From: Isochrysis galbana | Lineage: Eukaryota > Haptophyta > Isochrysidales > Isochrysidaceae | Direction: 5' to 3' | DNA length: 64,000 nt | NCBI GenBank assembly: GCA_018136815.1 | Contig: CM030934.1 | Coordinates: 3,746,710 to 3,810,709 of the forward strand | Shown here: positions 42,485-54,213 of the stretch, in pieces | Layout of the letters: each line of letters opens with the position of its first letter | How positions within the stretch are numbered: the first letter of the stretch is position 1 | Notes under the pieces: model-generated | The model's input: only the letters and a program-made list of their open reading frames with translations | What the model was told of the DNA's origin: nothing | Databases searched by the model: none | Translations under genes and position numbers: made by a program

Positions 42485-43656
42485 CTACACGACGTGAAGA
42501 GCAGAAATTGCATCGATATCCTCCGTGCTTAGCTCAAAAGACCATAAGTCAAGGTCATACTTCATGTGTGCCTCATTATCAGTGCCAGTCACTACCGCCA
42601 CCCTGCGTTGAAGGGACCACTTCAGAACAACCTGCGATGCCGAAATCATTGATGGTGTGGGTGGCTTTGAGATAAACAGGCGTTCAATTGAAACTAGACA
42701 CTCCTCAGCGGGTAGGAGCGCACCTGAGCCGTGGAAACACCGTGCGATGAGGCGATCGCCTTAACTGTAGGGTCGGAGAGAACGGAACCGGTCGCGCCTC
42801 CAAGTGGTGACCATGCCTGAAGCTGGACGCCGTGCATCCGGCAGAGCTTGGCCATGTCCTCATCGTGCTTGTATGGGTGCCATTCCACCTATGATGGGTG
42901 CATACACACATCTCTCATTCTGCGAGGACGCCGGGTTGCTCCTTGCTTTTTGGTGTACCTAAGATTCATGCATGCTACGCCGTGACTCACCTGGTGCACA
43001 GCGACAGGCTGCTTGGCATGGGCTAGAGTGTGGGCGAGCTGTGTCGTGTTGTAGTCGGACAGCCCGATGAAGCGCGCCCTACCCTGCCGCTGCAGAAGCT
43101 CGAGCGCGCGCCAGCTTTCGAGCCTCGCCTCGTCGCCGGCATCCTTGTAAGGTACCTTGCATTCGGGCGTGTGCGCGATTCCATAGCACTCAGGCTTTAT
43201 GACAAAGGGGAAGTGGATTAGAAGCAAGTCGATGTAGCCCGATGTGTTGACGCCATACTGCCCAAGCATCTGTAGGTTGTCCTCCGCACATTGAATGGTC
43301 GCCGCGAAGCCCATCGGGCCAGGGCACTTGGTCGTGAGGAAGAGGCTGGAGCGGTCTGCTCCACTCGCAGCGACCGCCTCACCAACCTCCAGCTGCGTGC
43401 GGTAGTCGTTGGCGGTGTCGATGTGCGCGCCGCCCATCGCGATCCAGGCAGCGACGGAGGATCTCGCTGCCCTACGCACGCACGTGAAGTTGCCTGCCGC
43501 GCAGTCCTTGTAGCTGCCTCGCCATGTGCCAAGGGCGAGAGCGGGCATCAGGCCAGCCTCCAGGCCGTGCAGCTTGAAGCAGCGCTCGGGCGCGCTGGCG
43601 CACGGCCCTGAGGCAACCGTTCCGAGTGCGAACGAGATAAGCGGCAGAGGCGACAT
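42485..43656 (-). CDS. Aldo/keto reductase with N-terminal signal peptide
   Basis: NADPH-dependent carbonyl reductase fold. Three phase-0 exons: 42991-43656, 42724-42888, 42485-42631; introns of 102 and 92 bp; 325 aa, normal for the family. The catalytic tetrad is visible: D80 and Y85 (HIDTANDYRTQLEVG), K110 (LTTKCPG) and H148 (DLLLIHFP). GLSDYN, then VHQ|VEWHPYKHD across intron 1, WSPLGG, and STAQ|VVLKWSLQR across intron 2 follow family order; the C-terminus DLWSFELSTEDIDAISAL is typical. Exon 3 is too short to be noticed alone but completes the barrel. The start MSPLPLISFALGTVASGPCASA looks like a signal peptide, implying secretion, the ER or a plastid of secondary origin. A CT-rich tract (sense strand) lies just upstream (43665-43740). 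Substrate unknown. Confidence 0.9.
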
Positions 43657-45151
43657 AGGCGGGAGCGAGGGGACGGCAGGAGAGGAGAGGAGAGGAGGGG
43701 AGAGAAGAGGAGAGCAGGGAGCGAAGAGCGAGAGGGAGGCAGCGCTATCGCTCGCCCGCTCCAGGTTGTGCTGCCAGACACGAAGAGACCGTAAGAACTT
43801 ATACTAGAGTGTAGCGTCCTAGGACATCTTGTCAGCTAGCATCCCTAGGAGTACGAGTAAGTACCCGTTCTCCCCCAAATCTAAAGTGACGACAAGACGA
43901 CAAGACGTAACCAAGAGGCTGCCCGGACCTCACTCTCTCTGAACCGGGCCTAAGGCAGCGCACATCCTGGGCCAGACCCCGGAACCCAAAGTAAAAGGGA
44001 AGAAGGGGGGAAGGGAAGGAAGTGGAGCGAAGGGGTGTAAGGTGTAATCCTAGATGGGAAATACTTATTTACCGTATTTGGCTGTATTTTAAGCGCGTCC
44101 TGGGTTGTAGGCCTCGAATGTATTTGCAATGAATTCGGCCGGAGGCCCAATACATCCGTATTTGGCCGTATTTGCACCTAAGTTTATACTTGGTTCTAGG
44201 GCGTGTGGGTTCACGTTTACTACTACTACCCGGTGTTGACCCCACTTGCGTTCACACCTCCATTGGCTAGATGTGGCACATGCGTTGACACCTCAATCTG
44301 CAAGTGTTGGTATCATCAGCCATCAGCGGGTTAACACCACACCACTGGTACTGTGTACTGTGCAACCCCCCCCCCACACACACACACACACTAACTTGAT
44401 TGTTGTGCCGCGCGCGCGCGCGAGGAGCTGCAGGCGGAGGAGCGGAGGGAGCGGAGGGAGCGGAGGGAGCGGCGCGAGCTCGCCCGGGAGAGCCCTCGAA
44501 AAGTAAGGTTCCCCGGGCGCCGTCGCTTATTTTGCGGAGGACTGCTTGGGCAGGCTTGCCTGTCCTAAGGGCCTTTCCTTCTCAATTCTCAACGGGCAAC
44601 GGGACGAATCCAAAGGCAAAGAAAGGCTCGCTGCCCCCCCCCCCCTTGTGCGTTCCCTGGTAAGTCTTCAATGTACATTGTACATTGTGCATGGGCGACT
44701 AACTGGTTTTCGCACCAATGAGCTTGTGGGGACTTCTAACGGGAGCCGGGGGCCTGCGAGGGGTAGGGGTAGGTAAATTATGTGCAAACAAAGCGATTTG
44801 TGCCTTGGGTTCTAATGCGGTTATGCGTGTCGTGGCTTGGCGTGTTGGCGCATGGCTAGTGGCTAGTGGCAGTAGCGGCACTAATATTCAGCTGTTCTAT
44901 TATTTGTAGACCTCTTCAAGAGTTCTTTTTTACCGAGACCATCTCGACCTCATTGGCAAACCATACCCTACACCCAACCCACCACCCGCCTCATTCAGAT
45001 TTAGTGCGGCATATCTCTTGGGTGCAAAGGAGAAAGAGGCATTAAGTGTACATTCCCGGAGCGCACATCGCAATAGGTGGTCTGACAATTAGTGGCAGCA
45101 CGGGTGTCGGCCGCTGAAGGCTAACAAATGGGCTGTCCCGAGGGTGAAGCA
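43657..45151. repeat. Gene-free region with LINE-tail fragment and simple repeats
   Basis: 43665-43740 is a purine-rich tract (CT-rich for the minus-strand reductase). At 43945-44035, ccgggcctaaggcagcgcac and a GA/G-rich stretch resemble a LINE 3' tail. 44065-44190 contains repeated gtattt/ccgtatttggc motifs. A short CA repeat lies at about 44376-44392 and a G/C palindromic run at 44408-44420. No gene seen. Confidence 0.45.
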
Positions 45152-46165
45152 TCAGAGCTTGCTCCTCGATGCGTGTTGCTCGTCGCTCTCAAGGAGGGCC
45201 TCGGCCAATCGCTGGCCCACATCCACTGTGCGCTTGGCCCACCAAAAGTGGCCGGCACCCTCCAGTACCAGCAACTGTGCGCCGGGTATCCGGCGTACGA
45301 GGCTGTGAGCGTTTGCCATGGGCACCACCCCATCCAGGTCACCAGTGATGACTAGGCAAGGGCACGCAATCTCGTGCAGTCGTTTGGTTGAGTTAAAATG
45401 CATCATGGCGGCAAGCTGTCCCTGGAGCCCGGCGGAGGTGCGTCGCGTCTCGCAAAACGACTCCTTGAACTTGCGAAAGAAGTCGGGGTCGACAACAGGC
45501 CCGCTGGCACATGGAGTTGTAGTGGGCATCGGCAGCGTGTACCGCATGAACTCGTCAACCAGCTCCGAGTTGTTAGGGTTCTCGAGGCTGGCCCATGCGG
45601 TGCAAGTCTCAATGAACGATGGAGGGTTCGGGGCAGCCTCGCGCCCACCGTGAGAGGTGCAACCTAGCAGGAGCGCGCTGACGCGCTCGGGGTGCGCGAG
45701 CGTGAGCGATTGTGCAATGAGCCCACCCATCGAGATGCCCAGCACGCCGAAGACGGGTGCACCAAAGGCGTCCATCACTCCGAGCGCGTCGGACGCCATC
45801 TCATCCACACTGTACGCACCCTCGGGAGCATCCGACTCACCGATGCCGAGGTTGTCAAAGACGACGACCGGCCGGCGCGAGCGTGCTGCCAGCACGCGAG
45901 GCAGCGCGCCCCAGTCACGGCGGCCGCAGGCGAAGCCGTGGACGAGCAGCAGCGGGTTCGTATGCACCTGCACCGCTTTTGGCGTCTCCACTGCCCACGC
46001 GATCCGGCGGCCGCCCACCGCGACGGAGAGCTGGCGCAGGGACATCGCTCGCCGAGCGGAACCGCGACGGCTGGCTTGCCTCGCGCTCGACCGCTCTTTC
46101 GCGCCATCGGCGTCCTCCGTCGTCGGATTTCCCGCGGGTACTTTAAAGTATACGTATCGAACCAA
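45152..46165 (-). CDS. Alpha/beta-hydrolase family protein
   Basis: 337-codon single frame; homology begins at about residue 41 (MSLRQLSVAVGG), so translation may start at 46045 instead of 46165, or the first 40 residues, basic and Ser/Arg-rich, may be a targeting peptide. Oxyanion-hole LLLVHGFACGRRDW (HG at 76-77), NLGIGESD, nucleophile elbow GISMGG (Ser145), then the acid in VITGDLDGVVPM and His in GAGHFWW complete a catalytic triad. Closest in style to esterases, epoxide hydrolases and MenH/BioH-like hydrolases; the substrate cannot be inferred. No introns. Confidence 0.87.
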   Translation of the reverse strand: MVRYVYFKVPAGNPTTEDADGAKERSSARQASRRGSARRAMSLRQLSVAVGGRRIAWAVETPKAVQVHTNPLLLVHGFACGRRDWGALPRVLAARSRRPVVVFDNLGIGESDAPEGAYSVDEMASDALGVMDAFGAPVFGVLGISMGGLIAQSLTLAHPERVSALLLGCTSHGGREAAPNPPSFIETCTAWASLENPNNSELVDEFMRYTLPMPTTTPCASGPVVDPDFFRKFKESFCETRRTSAGLQGQLAAMMHFNSTKRLHEIACPCLVITGDLDGVVPMANAHSLVRRIPGAQLLVLEGAGHFWWAKRTVDVGQRLAEALLESDEQHASRSKL

Positions 46166-46642
46166 GAGATATTATGAAGTATGCTGCGACGTTCGCGCTC
46201 GCTCGTCCCGCTGCCCGATGCCAGCAAAGCTAGTTAGTACACCTAGTTATGTGATCTTCGCCGGAGGCGAATAAAATTTTGAATAATACGTATTCAACGG
46301 GCCAGATTTTGAATTCAAGTGAATACAAGTTGTATTCACCCCCCAGCCGTACATGTCTATGTGCTCTATAATTAGATACTATATATTATATATTATATAT
46401 TATGTATAGGACATAAGACATAGATATAGGGCGGTCAAACAGGGTTTTTTATTAGGGGTGAAAAAATGACCATCTCGCGGTTAAGGAAATTTCAGGATTT
46501 TTTTCGGTAGAAAGTTCCCAATACACCCAACTAACACATATCCGGGCCCCACTGGGACCCAGACCTCCCCCTTGGGCCCCCACAACAAAACGTAAGCAAA
46601 TATTGACGAAAGACGCTAAAGTCGGAAAGGGCTGAAAGAGCT
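46166..46642. other. Intergenic with AT-rich microsatellite
   Basis: Contains tatattatatattatatatta at 46381-46404 and AT-rich flanks. No gene. Confidence 0.4.
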
Positions 46643-46869
46643 CAACTTCAAATCGAGACCGGGCGCGGTGCATGCCCGTTTTCGACGATCCGCCTGGATG
46701 GGGGCCCCCGCCAGACACCAAATACACTGGGGCCACCCGCACAGTCACGCCAATCGGGAAAGCCGCGCGCCGAAACCTCGTCGAAATCAGCCATCCACTG
46801 AGCGTCCAACGTCTCCGAGTGAGGCCCGGAGAGCCCAACTTCAAATCGAGACCGGGCGCGGTGCATGCC
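46643..46869. repeat. 34-bp exact direct repeats 193 bp apart
   Basis: caacttcaaatcgagaccgg followed by gcgcggtgcatgcc occurs at 46643-46676 and 46836-46869. The intervening sequence is unique in the window and open on the minus strand. It may be part of a dispersed repeat or a partial tandem duplication. Confidence 0.75.
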
Positions 46870-47936
46870 TGTCGCATCCAGAGTATTTTATATACTCTAG
46901 GCGGATGCGGTGCTTCTATCAATGTGTAGTGTGTGAGAAAATTGAGTGAGTTTTGTTTTTGCCGATGAGTTACCTTGAAGCTCCGCCGCATTGCACGCCG
47001 AATTTGTGTTCCTTTGTCCTTATTTGTTTCATTGGTTTGTTTGTGCGATGTTGCGTTAGTTTTCGGAGTTTTCTTGTTGGTGAGTGAGTGATGGGGTGGT
47101 GTGTCTCGTGGGCCGTCGTCGCGATGTAGCGCGCCCTTTTCCCCCCTCTCTCAAGACTTCTCTTCACTCCATGCCCCTAGCCCCGCTGAGACTTCCCACG
47201 ATCAAGCATTCGCTTGATTCGACAGTTTGAAGACATCCCTCACTCACCCGCACGCCCTCGCCACACACCTCGCCGGCCATCGCACCGCGCACAAGCCCGC
47301 AACATCCTTTGCGACGCCTCCGCCTCCGCCCTCTGCCTCCACTCTCCCTCGTCCGGCGTCATCAAAGGCATCGCCGGCGGCCTGCCCTACGCCTCCGCAG
47401 CTCTCGCAGTGCTCCGTGATGACTGAGAGTGCGCCCACGCCGTCCGACCTGTCCCCACGTGCTCCCTCAGTCCCTCTTCGCCCACCCTCCATGCCCCACG
47501 TCGGTCAGACTTCTCATGTTATGTCTCAACTCTCTCTCACACCAGGCCACTCCACAGCCACAGCTCCTCTCAGCCCACCACAGGACGTGTTTCCTGTCGC
47601 GGACGTGCTGTGTGCTGTCCCCCCCCCTCACAAAGAACATCCGCGGCAGCGCGGCAGCGTCGTCGATCGCGACGGCGAGGGGAGATGCAGCCGCAGCGCC
47701 CCCTGCGTCGCGCGCGCAGGGGGCACCTGGGAGACAAAGCAGGACTCGTGCATGCCCCTGGCTGCGATGCCGGTCCTGGGGCCATAGAGCTGCGGGGGGG
47801 CTGTTGGTGGGGCGAAGAACATGTTGCCAGGGTTCAACGCGCGCTCAGGAATTGGCTGGGCGCCGAGTAGTACAAATTCTATTTCATAATTTGTACGTTT
47901 CGTCTCTCTCCTTCCGTCTCTCTGCAGCGCGGCGCG
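46870..47936. other. Intergenic, no firm gene
   Basis: A Pro/Ser/Thr-rich frame of 186 codons (47227-47787) resembles the low-complexity heads of retroelement ORFs here but has no diagnostic motif. A perfect 9-bp inverted repeat, GTACAAATT...AATTTGTAC (about 47869-47895), lies 40 bp before the next gene, followed by a CT-rich leader. Confidence 0.35.
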
Positions 47937-50785
47937 ATGGCGACGGCACACAACGGTCGGCCGCCTCCCGCCGCCTGGCTGGCCGAGGCGGTGCGCGAGA
48001 CGGTGGGCGTGGGGAGCGGGCTTGCGTGGGACCTACTCGAAGCTCAGCTTCTCCAGCAGCTCGCTCTCCAGGTCGAGCGCAACTGCCCACAAGCCAAGCT
48101 GGTGGCCATAGACGGAGCTGCTGCGCTTGCTCCTGCGAGGACCATCGCCGCTGAACTTGTTGCGCGGCACGAGAGACTGGCCGACGGGCGGCGCGAGAGC
48201 CTCGCACGAGTCGCGTTGGCCTCAATGCAGGTACGCCACACCGCTCTCTGACCCGCTGATCCCTGCCTGCGGTAAGGAGCCGCAGCATGGCCTGCTGGCG
48301 CTCACGAGCCGGAATGTCCCCATGCCTGGACTGCAAGGTGCACAGAGCCGCGCGCCGCCTGCGCGACCAGAGCCAGAAGCGACTGCGCGAGAACTTGTCC
48401 AGATCGAGGGCTCTATTGGCCAAGGCTGACGCAGAGGCTGAACAGCAAGCTGAAGCTGCGGCAAAACAGATCTCGGCGCAAAGTCGGACAGCCACCAGCA
48501 TTGTGGGCAAGCAGAGCAGACAAAATGATACGAGCAACAATAATACCAAAGTTAGTGAGCGGGAGGATGAAGACGACAGCGAGAGCGACGACGAAGATGA
48601 TGATGAGGAGGAGGAGGACGAAGACGAAGATGAAGACGAGGAGGACGAGGATGAGGACGAGGACGAGGATGAGGACGAGGAAGAGGAAGAGGAAGAGGAA
48701 GAGGACGAGGACGAGGACGAGGAAGGGGAAGAGGAGGATGAGCAAGAAGAAGAGGAGGCAGGTGGAAGGAAGAGCGTAGCCAAGGTTTGAGCACGAATCG
48801 CACTTCTGCGAGCTAACTGTGGTGCCACGCGTCACCGTTCTGTCTGAGATGCTTCTGTACTGTGCCTGGTCATAAGTCTCCTCCGCGCCCTCCCTGGCAT
48901 GTTAGGCATCAGATCCCACCAACAAGCAGGAGGAGCACAAAACGCTGCGCGACTATCGACGTCCCGCGCGTGCCAACGCTTCGGCCTCAGCGCCGGGACA
49001 TGTCGACTACCTCGGCGCTCTGCATGCGGTCAGAGAAAAGGGTCGAAAGGTCCACCAACAAGTTTATCTATTAGCTGGATACCAGACTGCAATGCGCCTT
49101 GGGTCTTCCGAGTTGCCAGCTCATCGTTTGGAAGAAGCCGTGGCCGTTCTCAGCCGAGCTGGGCTACCTTGCTTCGGAGTGCAGCCGAGACGGGATAAGT
49201 CCGCGTCAGTCGGAGCTCATGTCCCGCCGGCAGCCATCACGGGCCGCAGCAAGAGAGGGAAAGGCGGGAAAAGTTCGAATGAACCCAATAGAGGTGCAAT
49301 CGCCACCGAGATCTTAGGTATGGAGGCAAAAATTGCGGCGCTGGGTCCGGCTAGCCGTCAGATCTTCTCAAATGAAAACCGTCGGCCGTCGGCGCTGTTA
49401 CCACCCGCCATGTCTGACGATGAACGTCTTGCCCTCATTCGGCGCGAAGCATCTTTACTTGAACAAGCAATGCCTCAGTTGGATTTTGGTCTGAGCGTTG
49501 ACCATGACGACAGCAAAAGCACGGGTGGGACGTCGCGTTGGTCGGAGCGACCACTGCACCGACTCTATGAGATCAATGCAAAGTACGTGTGCCAAAGAGC
49601 CTTGTGGCGAGAGGCGTTGCGTAGGTCCGCGCCCTCGTCGCTTGCAGGCAATGATGCATCCGCCCCGCCGAGGGCTAGCACCGCCCTTCTTGTAGAACTA
49701 CTTGGGGAGGGCATCAGCCAAGCACTAAACGAATCCGAATCTCTCAGGCCGCAGCTGGCGCGTCTTGAAGGCTGCGAGCTGCCGCCTGTGCTTCGCAAAT
49801 GGGCTTGGGTCAATACTCTAGTAGATCCCAAGGAGGAGGAGGCGCACAGGCAAAGCCTGCTACTTCGGGTCGACACGGAGCAGTTGCACAGAAATGTTTC
49901 TTCCGCTGTCGAGCGCATCCTATCTCGATGCTTGCGCGATGGCAATCTTGCCGACGGTGATGTGCGAGCCAGAGTTGTTGTACTCGTGGATCTAGCGCAG
50001 CGATGCTCAGGCGGGCAGTTGCCAGCAAATATCTACGTGGTGGCACTCGGTGTCATTAAGGGCATTGAATTGGGGGCGCAAGCTCCGTCGGTGACATACA
50101 TGCCCACCGCAACGGAGATCTCAATGTTGTTACGCATCTGTAGCCACGGTATACCCACCGCGAAGCAGGCAGGTGAAGTCACAAGTCTCTAGGCATGCAC
50201 GCCTCTTGCTGGTACCAACGAGTCTCTCACACCCCTGTCCCTTTGTCCTCATCCTGCGCAGCTCGCGACCCACGGCGTGGTCTCCTCAAACGCCTAAAGA
50301 GATGGCCCAAAACGTTGGGTAGGCTGCTCAACATTTGCTCTCGTAGCAAAGCTTACACCGCAGAGGGTCCGATTGCCCCGTGGAGTCAGCTTCATATGAC
50401 AGTGGATGACGTGTGGCTAGAGCAAGCCTTCGTCGGTGTTTTGGATTGGCCGACGGTTCTCTGGGTATGGGACCAGTGTGCGATCCGTGGATGGGAAGCA
50501 TTGGCCGACATCGCAGCCAATTGTGTGTGGCTACTGCGCCACGACATTCGCGAACTGGACAAACTCGCAGGGGGCGTGGATGATCTACGCCATCTCTTCA
50601 GTGGCCGTCTCCGGAACACGCAAGTTCCGGAGTTGCAAACGTTGTACGCAGCTACTCGCATATCGGATGCAACGGAAGCTGCCTCGGATTCATCCACTCA
50701 GTCTTCCGGTGCAAAGCCCCACCCTTCGCGACCTCGCCCCGAGGCGGCATTCCGCTTGCCTGTCGTGGCCGACGCTCTTACATGA
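47937..50785 (+). CDS. Unknown protein with acidic tract and possible TBC-like C-terminus
   Basis: Four exons: 47937-48230, about 48338-48784 (acceptor uncertain), 48906-50172 and 50262-50785; phases agree at every join; about 843 aa. Residues about 1-98 are helical (AWLAEAVRETVGVGSGLAWDLLEAQ). Exon 2 has a coiled coil and a run of some 60 almost uninterrupted Asp/Glu (48560-48765). Exon 3 joins as SVAK|ASDPTNKQEEHKTLRDYRR and includes HVDYLGALHAVREKGRKVHQQVYLLAGYQTAM. The last exon has VWLEQAFVGVLDWPTVLWVWDQCAIRGWEALADIA, which recalls the second half of a Rab-GAP TBC domain (...WDLFF..GW..LFRVA), preceded by LPPVLRKWAWVNTL. No catalytic Arg/Gln fingers are identifiable, so TBC assignment is tentative. 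Confidence 0.65.
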
Positions 50786-51713
50786 GGCGTGGGTTGAGAT
50801 ATTCTGATCTATCACAGTAGTATGTTCTTAATCATCAAGATAGGAAGCTGGCGTCTTGTGCCAGGGGGGGGGGGGGAGAGAGAGAGATCTTTAGAGGCAC
50901 GCGCTTCGTGAAATGACCCGCTACAGTAGTCAAGCTGTGGATCGACCCCCTGCCATATTCACGGCGCTCTCGAGGCACAATCCAAGCCTACTGTGAAACC
51001 ATATGTTTACTCCTTACTGCCGAAGCCCCAATAACGTATTGGAGCTCCCGCACCCTATCTCCTTAGATTTAGATACTCTAGAGCTCTACTTTATTCTTCT
51101 CCGCTCGCCTCAGGCTCACCCCCAGCGCCCCCAGCTCTCGGTGGAGTTCGTGGACCATCCCCCGACACACTTTGGCACCCATAGGAGTACAATCGGAAGA
51201 GTTGATAATGTAGGCATCAATAATGCACAAAAGAGAAAACAAAGTCATGCTCCAATACTGGAGCTTCCTGATCTCCCGAAAAGTCTGCGTCCGGATAATA
51301 GAAGGGACGGCGTCGTCGTTCGGAATGTTCCACTCGGCGGCCAAAGAGAACAGAGGGGGAGGACGAGCCCCGCCCCTCCTCCCCGCGCGCGCGAAGTTTC
51401 CGTCGCGCCGCCCGAGGCCCCTTTCGAGGCCGGCTGACCTTCCGCTCTCGGCGTCCCATTTATCTCTTATATGCACGTGCCCCGCCGACAGTCGTCGCCA
51501 AAACTGCCGATCCGCAGCACCAATCTTGGCGCTTCCAGCCTCGAGGGAGTAAACACCACGTACAACTCGAGGGAGAGAGGAAATCTGGCGCGCGCGCTTG
51601 GCGGCGGCGTGGCTCTCTCCCTCCCCCCTCTTTCCCTCCTTCCCTTACCCCTCCCCCCCCCTCTCTCCCCTCTCACTCGTGTTCTCTTTCTTGCCCTCTC
51701 CTCCCTCGCTGCG
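50786..51713. other. Intergenic; possible short minus-strand frame and CT-rich leader
   Basis: G-run plus GA repeat at 50863-50887. A 132-codon minus-strand frame (51078-51476) has a hydrophobic stretch (YWSMTLFSLLCIIDAYI) but no family match, so I do not call it. 51600-51712 is a CT-rich tract immediately before the transporter start. Confidence 0.35.
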
Positions 51714-52820
51714 ATGCCGACCGAAGCAGCGACGCCCTCGCGCCTCGGGATGTTTGTTGCCTGCTCAGCGTACACGCTCGCTGGCCCTGCGCTCATCCTG
51801 CTCAACAACCACATCATGCATGGGCTGCACTTCCCGCACCCGATCATGCTCTCCGCGTTTGGCGTCATCTTCTCCGCGCTCGTCTGCCGCCTGCTGGTGT
51901 ACACAGGCATCGTCCCGCTCACACGACCAGAGCTGGCACGCTCGGGAACCTTCCTCATCTACAATACGCTGCCACTTGCAGTCATGGCCGCGCTGACACT
52001 TGGCCTTGGCAACTCAGCCTACATGTACCTTTCGGTCGCAACTTGCCAGATATTGAAGTCGTTGACTCCTGGAATGACGTTGTCGCTGACATACGCACTC
52101 AAGGTCGAGGAGCCCAATGGGCTTATTATAGCATGTGTGTTGCTCATCTGTGTCGGCACTGCTATGGCTTCCAGTGGTGAGTTCTGCTAGAGGGCAGTCC
52201 CTCTCATTCGAACTTCGTGCTCATCGCCTGCTATTTTGCAAGCGCTCTGACCTGCGCAACGTGTTTAACACCGCTCTCTTCTGACTGCAGGTGACATGGG
52301 ACTTTCTGGGCTCGGTGTGCTCATACAGTTGTTGGCCAATGCATCTGAGGCATTTCGCGTAGTCCTATCCCAGCGCGTGCTTTCTGGAAGCACATCGCTT
52401 CCACTTGTCGAGATGCAATACCACGTTGCTCCGTGGCAGTCCATGTGCCTCCTGATTGCAAGCGCGCTCGTCGAATTGCAAACTCAAGAGCACCGAAGCG
52501 CGGCGATCAAGGTCGTTGCTAGCTCTCCATTGGTATTTTTGTGCGCATCAGCGCTTGGATTAGGGCTGCAGGTAGGAGCTCTTCTCGTGATAAAGATTGC
52601 AGGTTCTGTGACCATGAAGCTGCTCGGCTTCTGCCGGAACGGCATTTTGGTGCTCTTCCAAGCATCGCGCGGCGCGGAGAATATCCACAACTATCAGCTT
52701 GTGGGGCACGCCATCTCAATGGCAGCGTTTGTCCTGTACACATTAGTGAGGCTGAATGGCTTGGGGTTCGCAAATAGCGGGTCAAGAACAACTGAACCCG
52801 TAAAGCGAAAGTATTCTTGA
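51714..52820 (+). CDS. Triose-phosphate/nucleotide-sugar transporter family (DMT superfamily)
   Basis: Two exons, 51714-52176 and 52291-52820, joined as MASSG|DMGL across a 114-bp intron; 330 aa, typical for the TPT/NST family. About nine or ten hydrophobic helices. Family features: ILLNNHIM in helix 1 (compare LNK.IL), helix pairs around LGNSAYMYLSVATCQILKSLTPG (the characteristic N.sl.yv.vs..q..K...P segment with its Lys), and the second half with EAFRVVLSQRVL (compare R....q..l) and GSVTMKLLGFCRNG (compare s..t....g..K). Acts in Golgi/ER or plastid envelope exchanging phosphorylated sugars or nucleotide sugars; the substrate is not deducible. The C-terminal tail VKRKYS is basic (possible ER/Golgi sorting signal). 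Confidence 0.9.
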
Positions 52821-53070
52821 ACGGGCTCCTCCGCCGCATCTTGACACCTCGTGAGCTATGTTGTTGCCTCACTACTTAGATTGCTAGAGTTGACTAGAGC
52901 ACGCGTTGTCATTACATCAAATGGGCTTGAGCATGAGGATTACTTCCGCAAAACCATCCGGCGTTCCTAGACAAGTGACAGTTGTCGGTTCGGACAATGG
53001 CAGTTCTTGGGAAATTATGCTTGTTAGTTGCTTCTTGTTGGTTATGTATCTCGGAAAAGGCCTTCGTCGC
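52821..53070. other. Intergenic, no gene seen
   Basis: 3' flank of the transporter, ending in the target duplication of the hAT element (ttcgtcgc, 53063-53070). Confidence 0.4.
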
Positions 53071-54205
53071 TAGGGCCTGGCAGATATTTCTTGAAATATC
53101 AACTTGAAATTTGGGCATGTCGGCCCGGAAATACATATTTACACATATTTATACATATTTGGGCTGGTCCGAGGCGCTCGCGCACCCATATTTGGGAGGG
53201 TCTCTGCGTTGGCTCGCCCGCGAAAACCAAGACACCGGTAGCCACTGGTAAATACCGTTATTGAGGCAAAAAAAATAGATTTCCCCGCCTCGACACTTTG
53301 CTCTTCTCTCTCTCTCTCTCCTCTCCCTTCCCTCTATATGTCTGTCTCCTCTCGCGCATATCTCGGGCAAAAACATATATCCTACACCCCACGTGCAATA
53401 GAATAAAAAGCAAGAGAGCAGAGAAAGAGCAGAAGAAGAAGAAGAAGAAGAGAGAGAGAGAGGAGAGAGAGAGGACGAGCTCGCCGGCGCGCCGGCGCTC
53501 ATGCCAGGTGAACCCACTGCCCCCTCCTTGCTTTGCCCGCTGCTCATGCACGTGCGCGCGCGCGCGCTTGCTCACACTGCTCACCCTGTCACCTTGTCTT
53601 CTGCCTCTCCTCTGCTCGCGCAGGCAAGCGTCCCCGTCCCCAGCGCGCGCGCATGCAGCGCACACTGACTGGCATGCCAAGCAAGGCACCAAGATCGAAC
53701 ATGGAGATGTGCCAGCATTCACCAAGGGAGTGCTCATGTGGTGGGCATCGAATCACACCAGATTCCAGATTCCGAGTGTGGGCCCAGAAGCCGCAAGGAT
53801 CGTCATGTGCCTGTCCCCTAATTCCGCCTCGTGCGAGCGCGTCTTCTCATTGCTCGAATAGGGCCTCATCCCTGGCCGACCAAGTTGAAGTGTCCATGAT
53901 CCATGATGTTGCGCTACAATCGCAACAAGCGAGCCGCCTCCGAGAGCCGAGTGCGTGTGAGTGTGTGAGTGTGCAAATGTGTGGTAGGTAGTGGTTGTTT
54001 GGTGATAGTATCTGTATCTGTTTCATGTTTCATGTTTCATGCATCGTCTAGGCTCTAGGCCTAGGCATCTAGGCATGCAGAAGAGCATTGAAATATTTTT
54101 TGAAATTTGAAATTTTTGTCGAAATTTGGGCTAACTTTTTGAAGTTTTGCACATATTTTTGATCGAAATTTGGGCCGAAAAAATTGAAATATCCGCCCGG
54201 CCCTA
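53071..54205 (+). mobile_element. Decayed hAT DNA transposon with 8-bp target duplication
   Basis: Flanked by TTCGTCGC at 53063-53070 and 54206-54213. The left end TAGGGCCTGGCAGATATTTC and the inverted right end TAGGGCCGGGCGGATATTTC agree at 18 of 20 bases. Inside, plus-strand residues WWASNHTRFQIPSVGPEAARI and SPNSASCERVFSLLE (about 53740-53860) are the hAT C-terminal dimerisation region (..W....FP.l..lA...l...p.sSa.sER.FS..). A stop follows in the motif's usual continuation, and a remnant MLRYNR appears later in another frame. 1,135 bp is far below an autonomous hAT, most transposase is gone, and a GA-repeat (53430-53470) occupies part of the interior. Confidence 0.88.
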
Positions 54206-54213
54206 TTCGTCGC

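Noticed and set aside
47227-47787. 186-codon Pro/Ser/Thr-rich frame
   Set aside because: Low complexity, no domain, and resembles retroelement head sequence; not enough for a gene call.
51078-51476. 132-codon minus-strand frame with a hydrophobic segment
   Set aside because: No family match and ambiguous composition; kept only as a remark in the intergenic entry.
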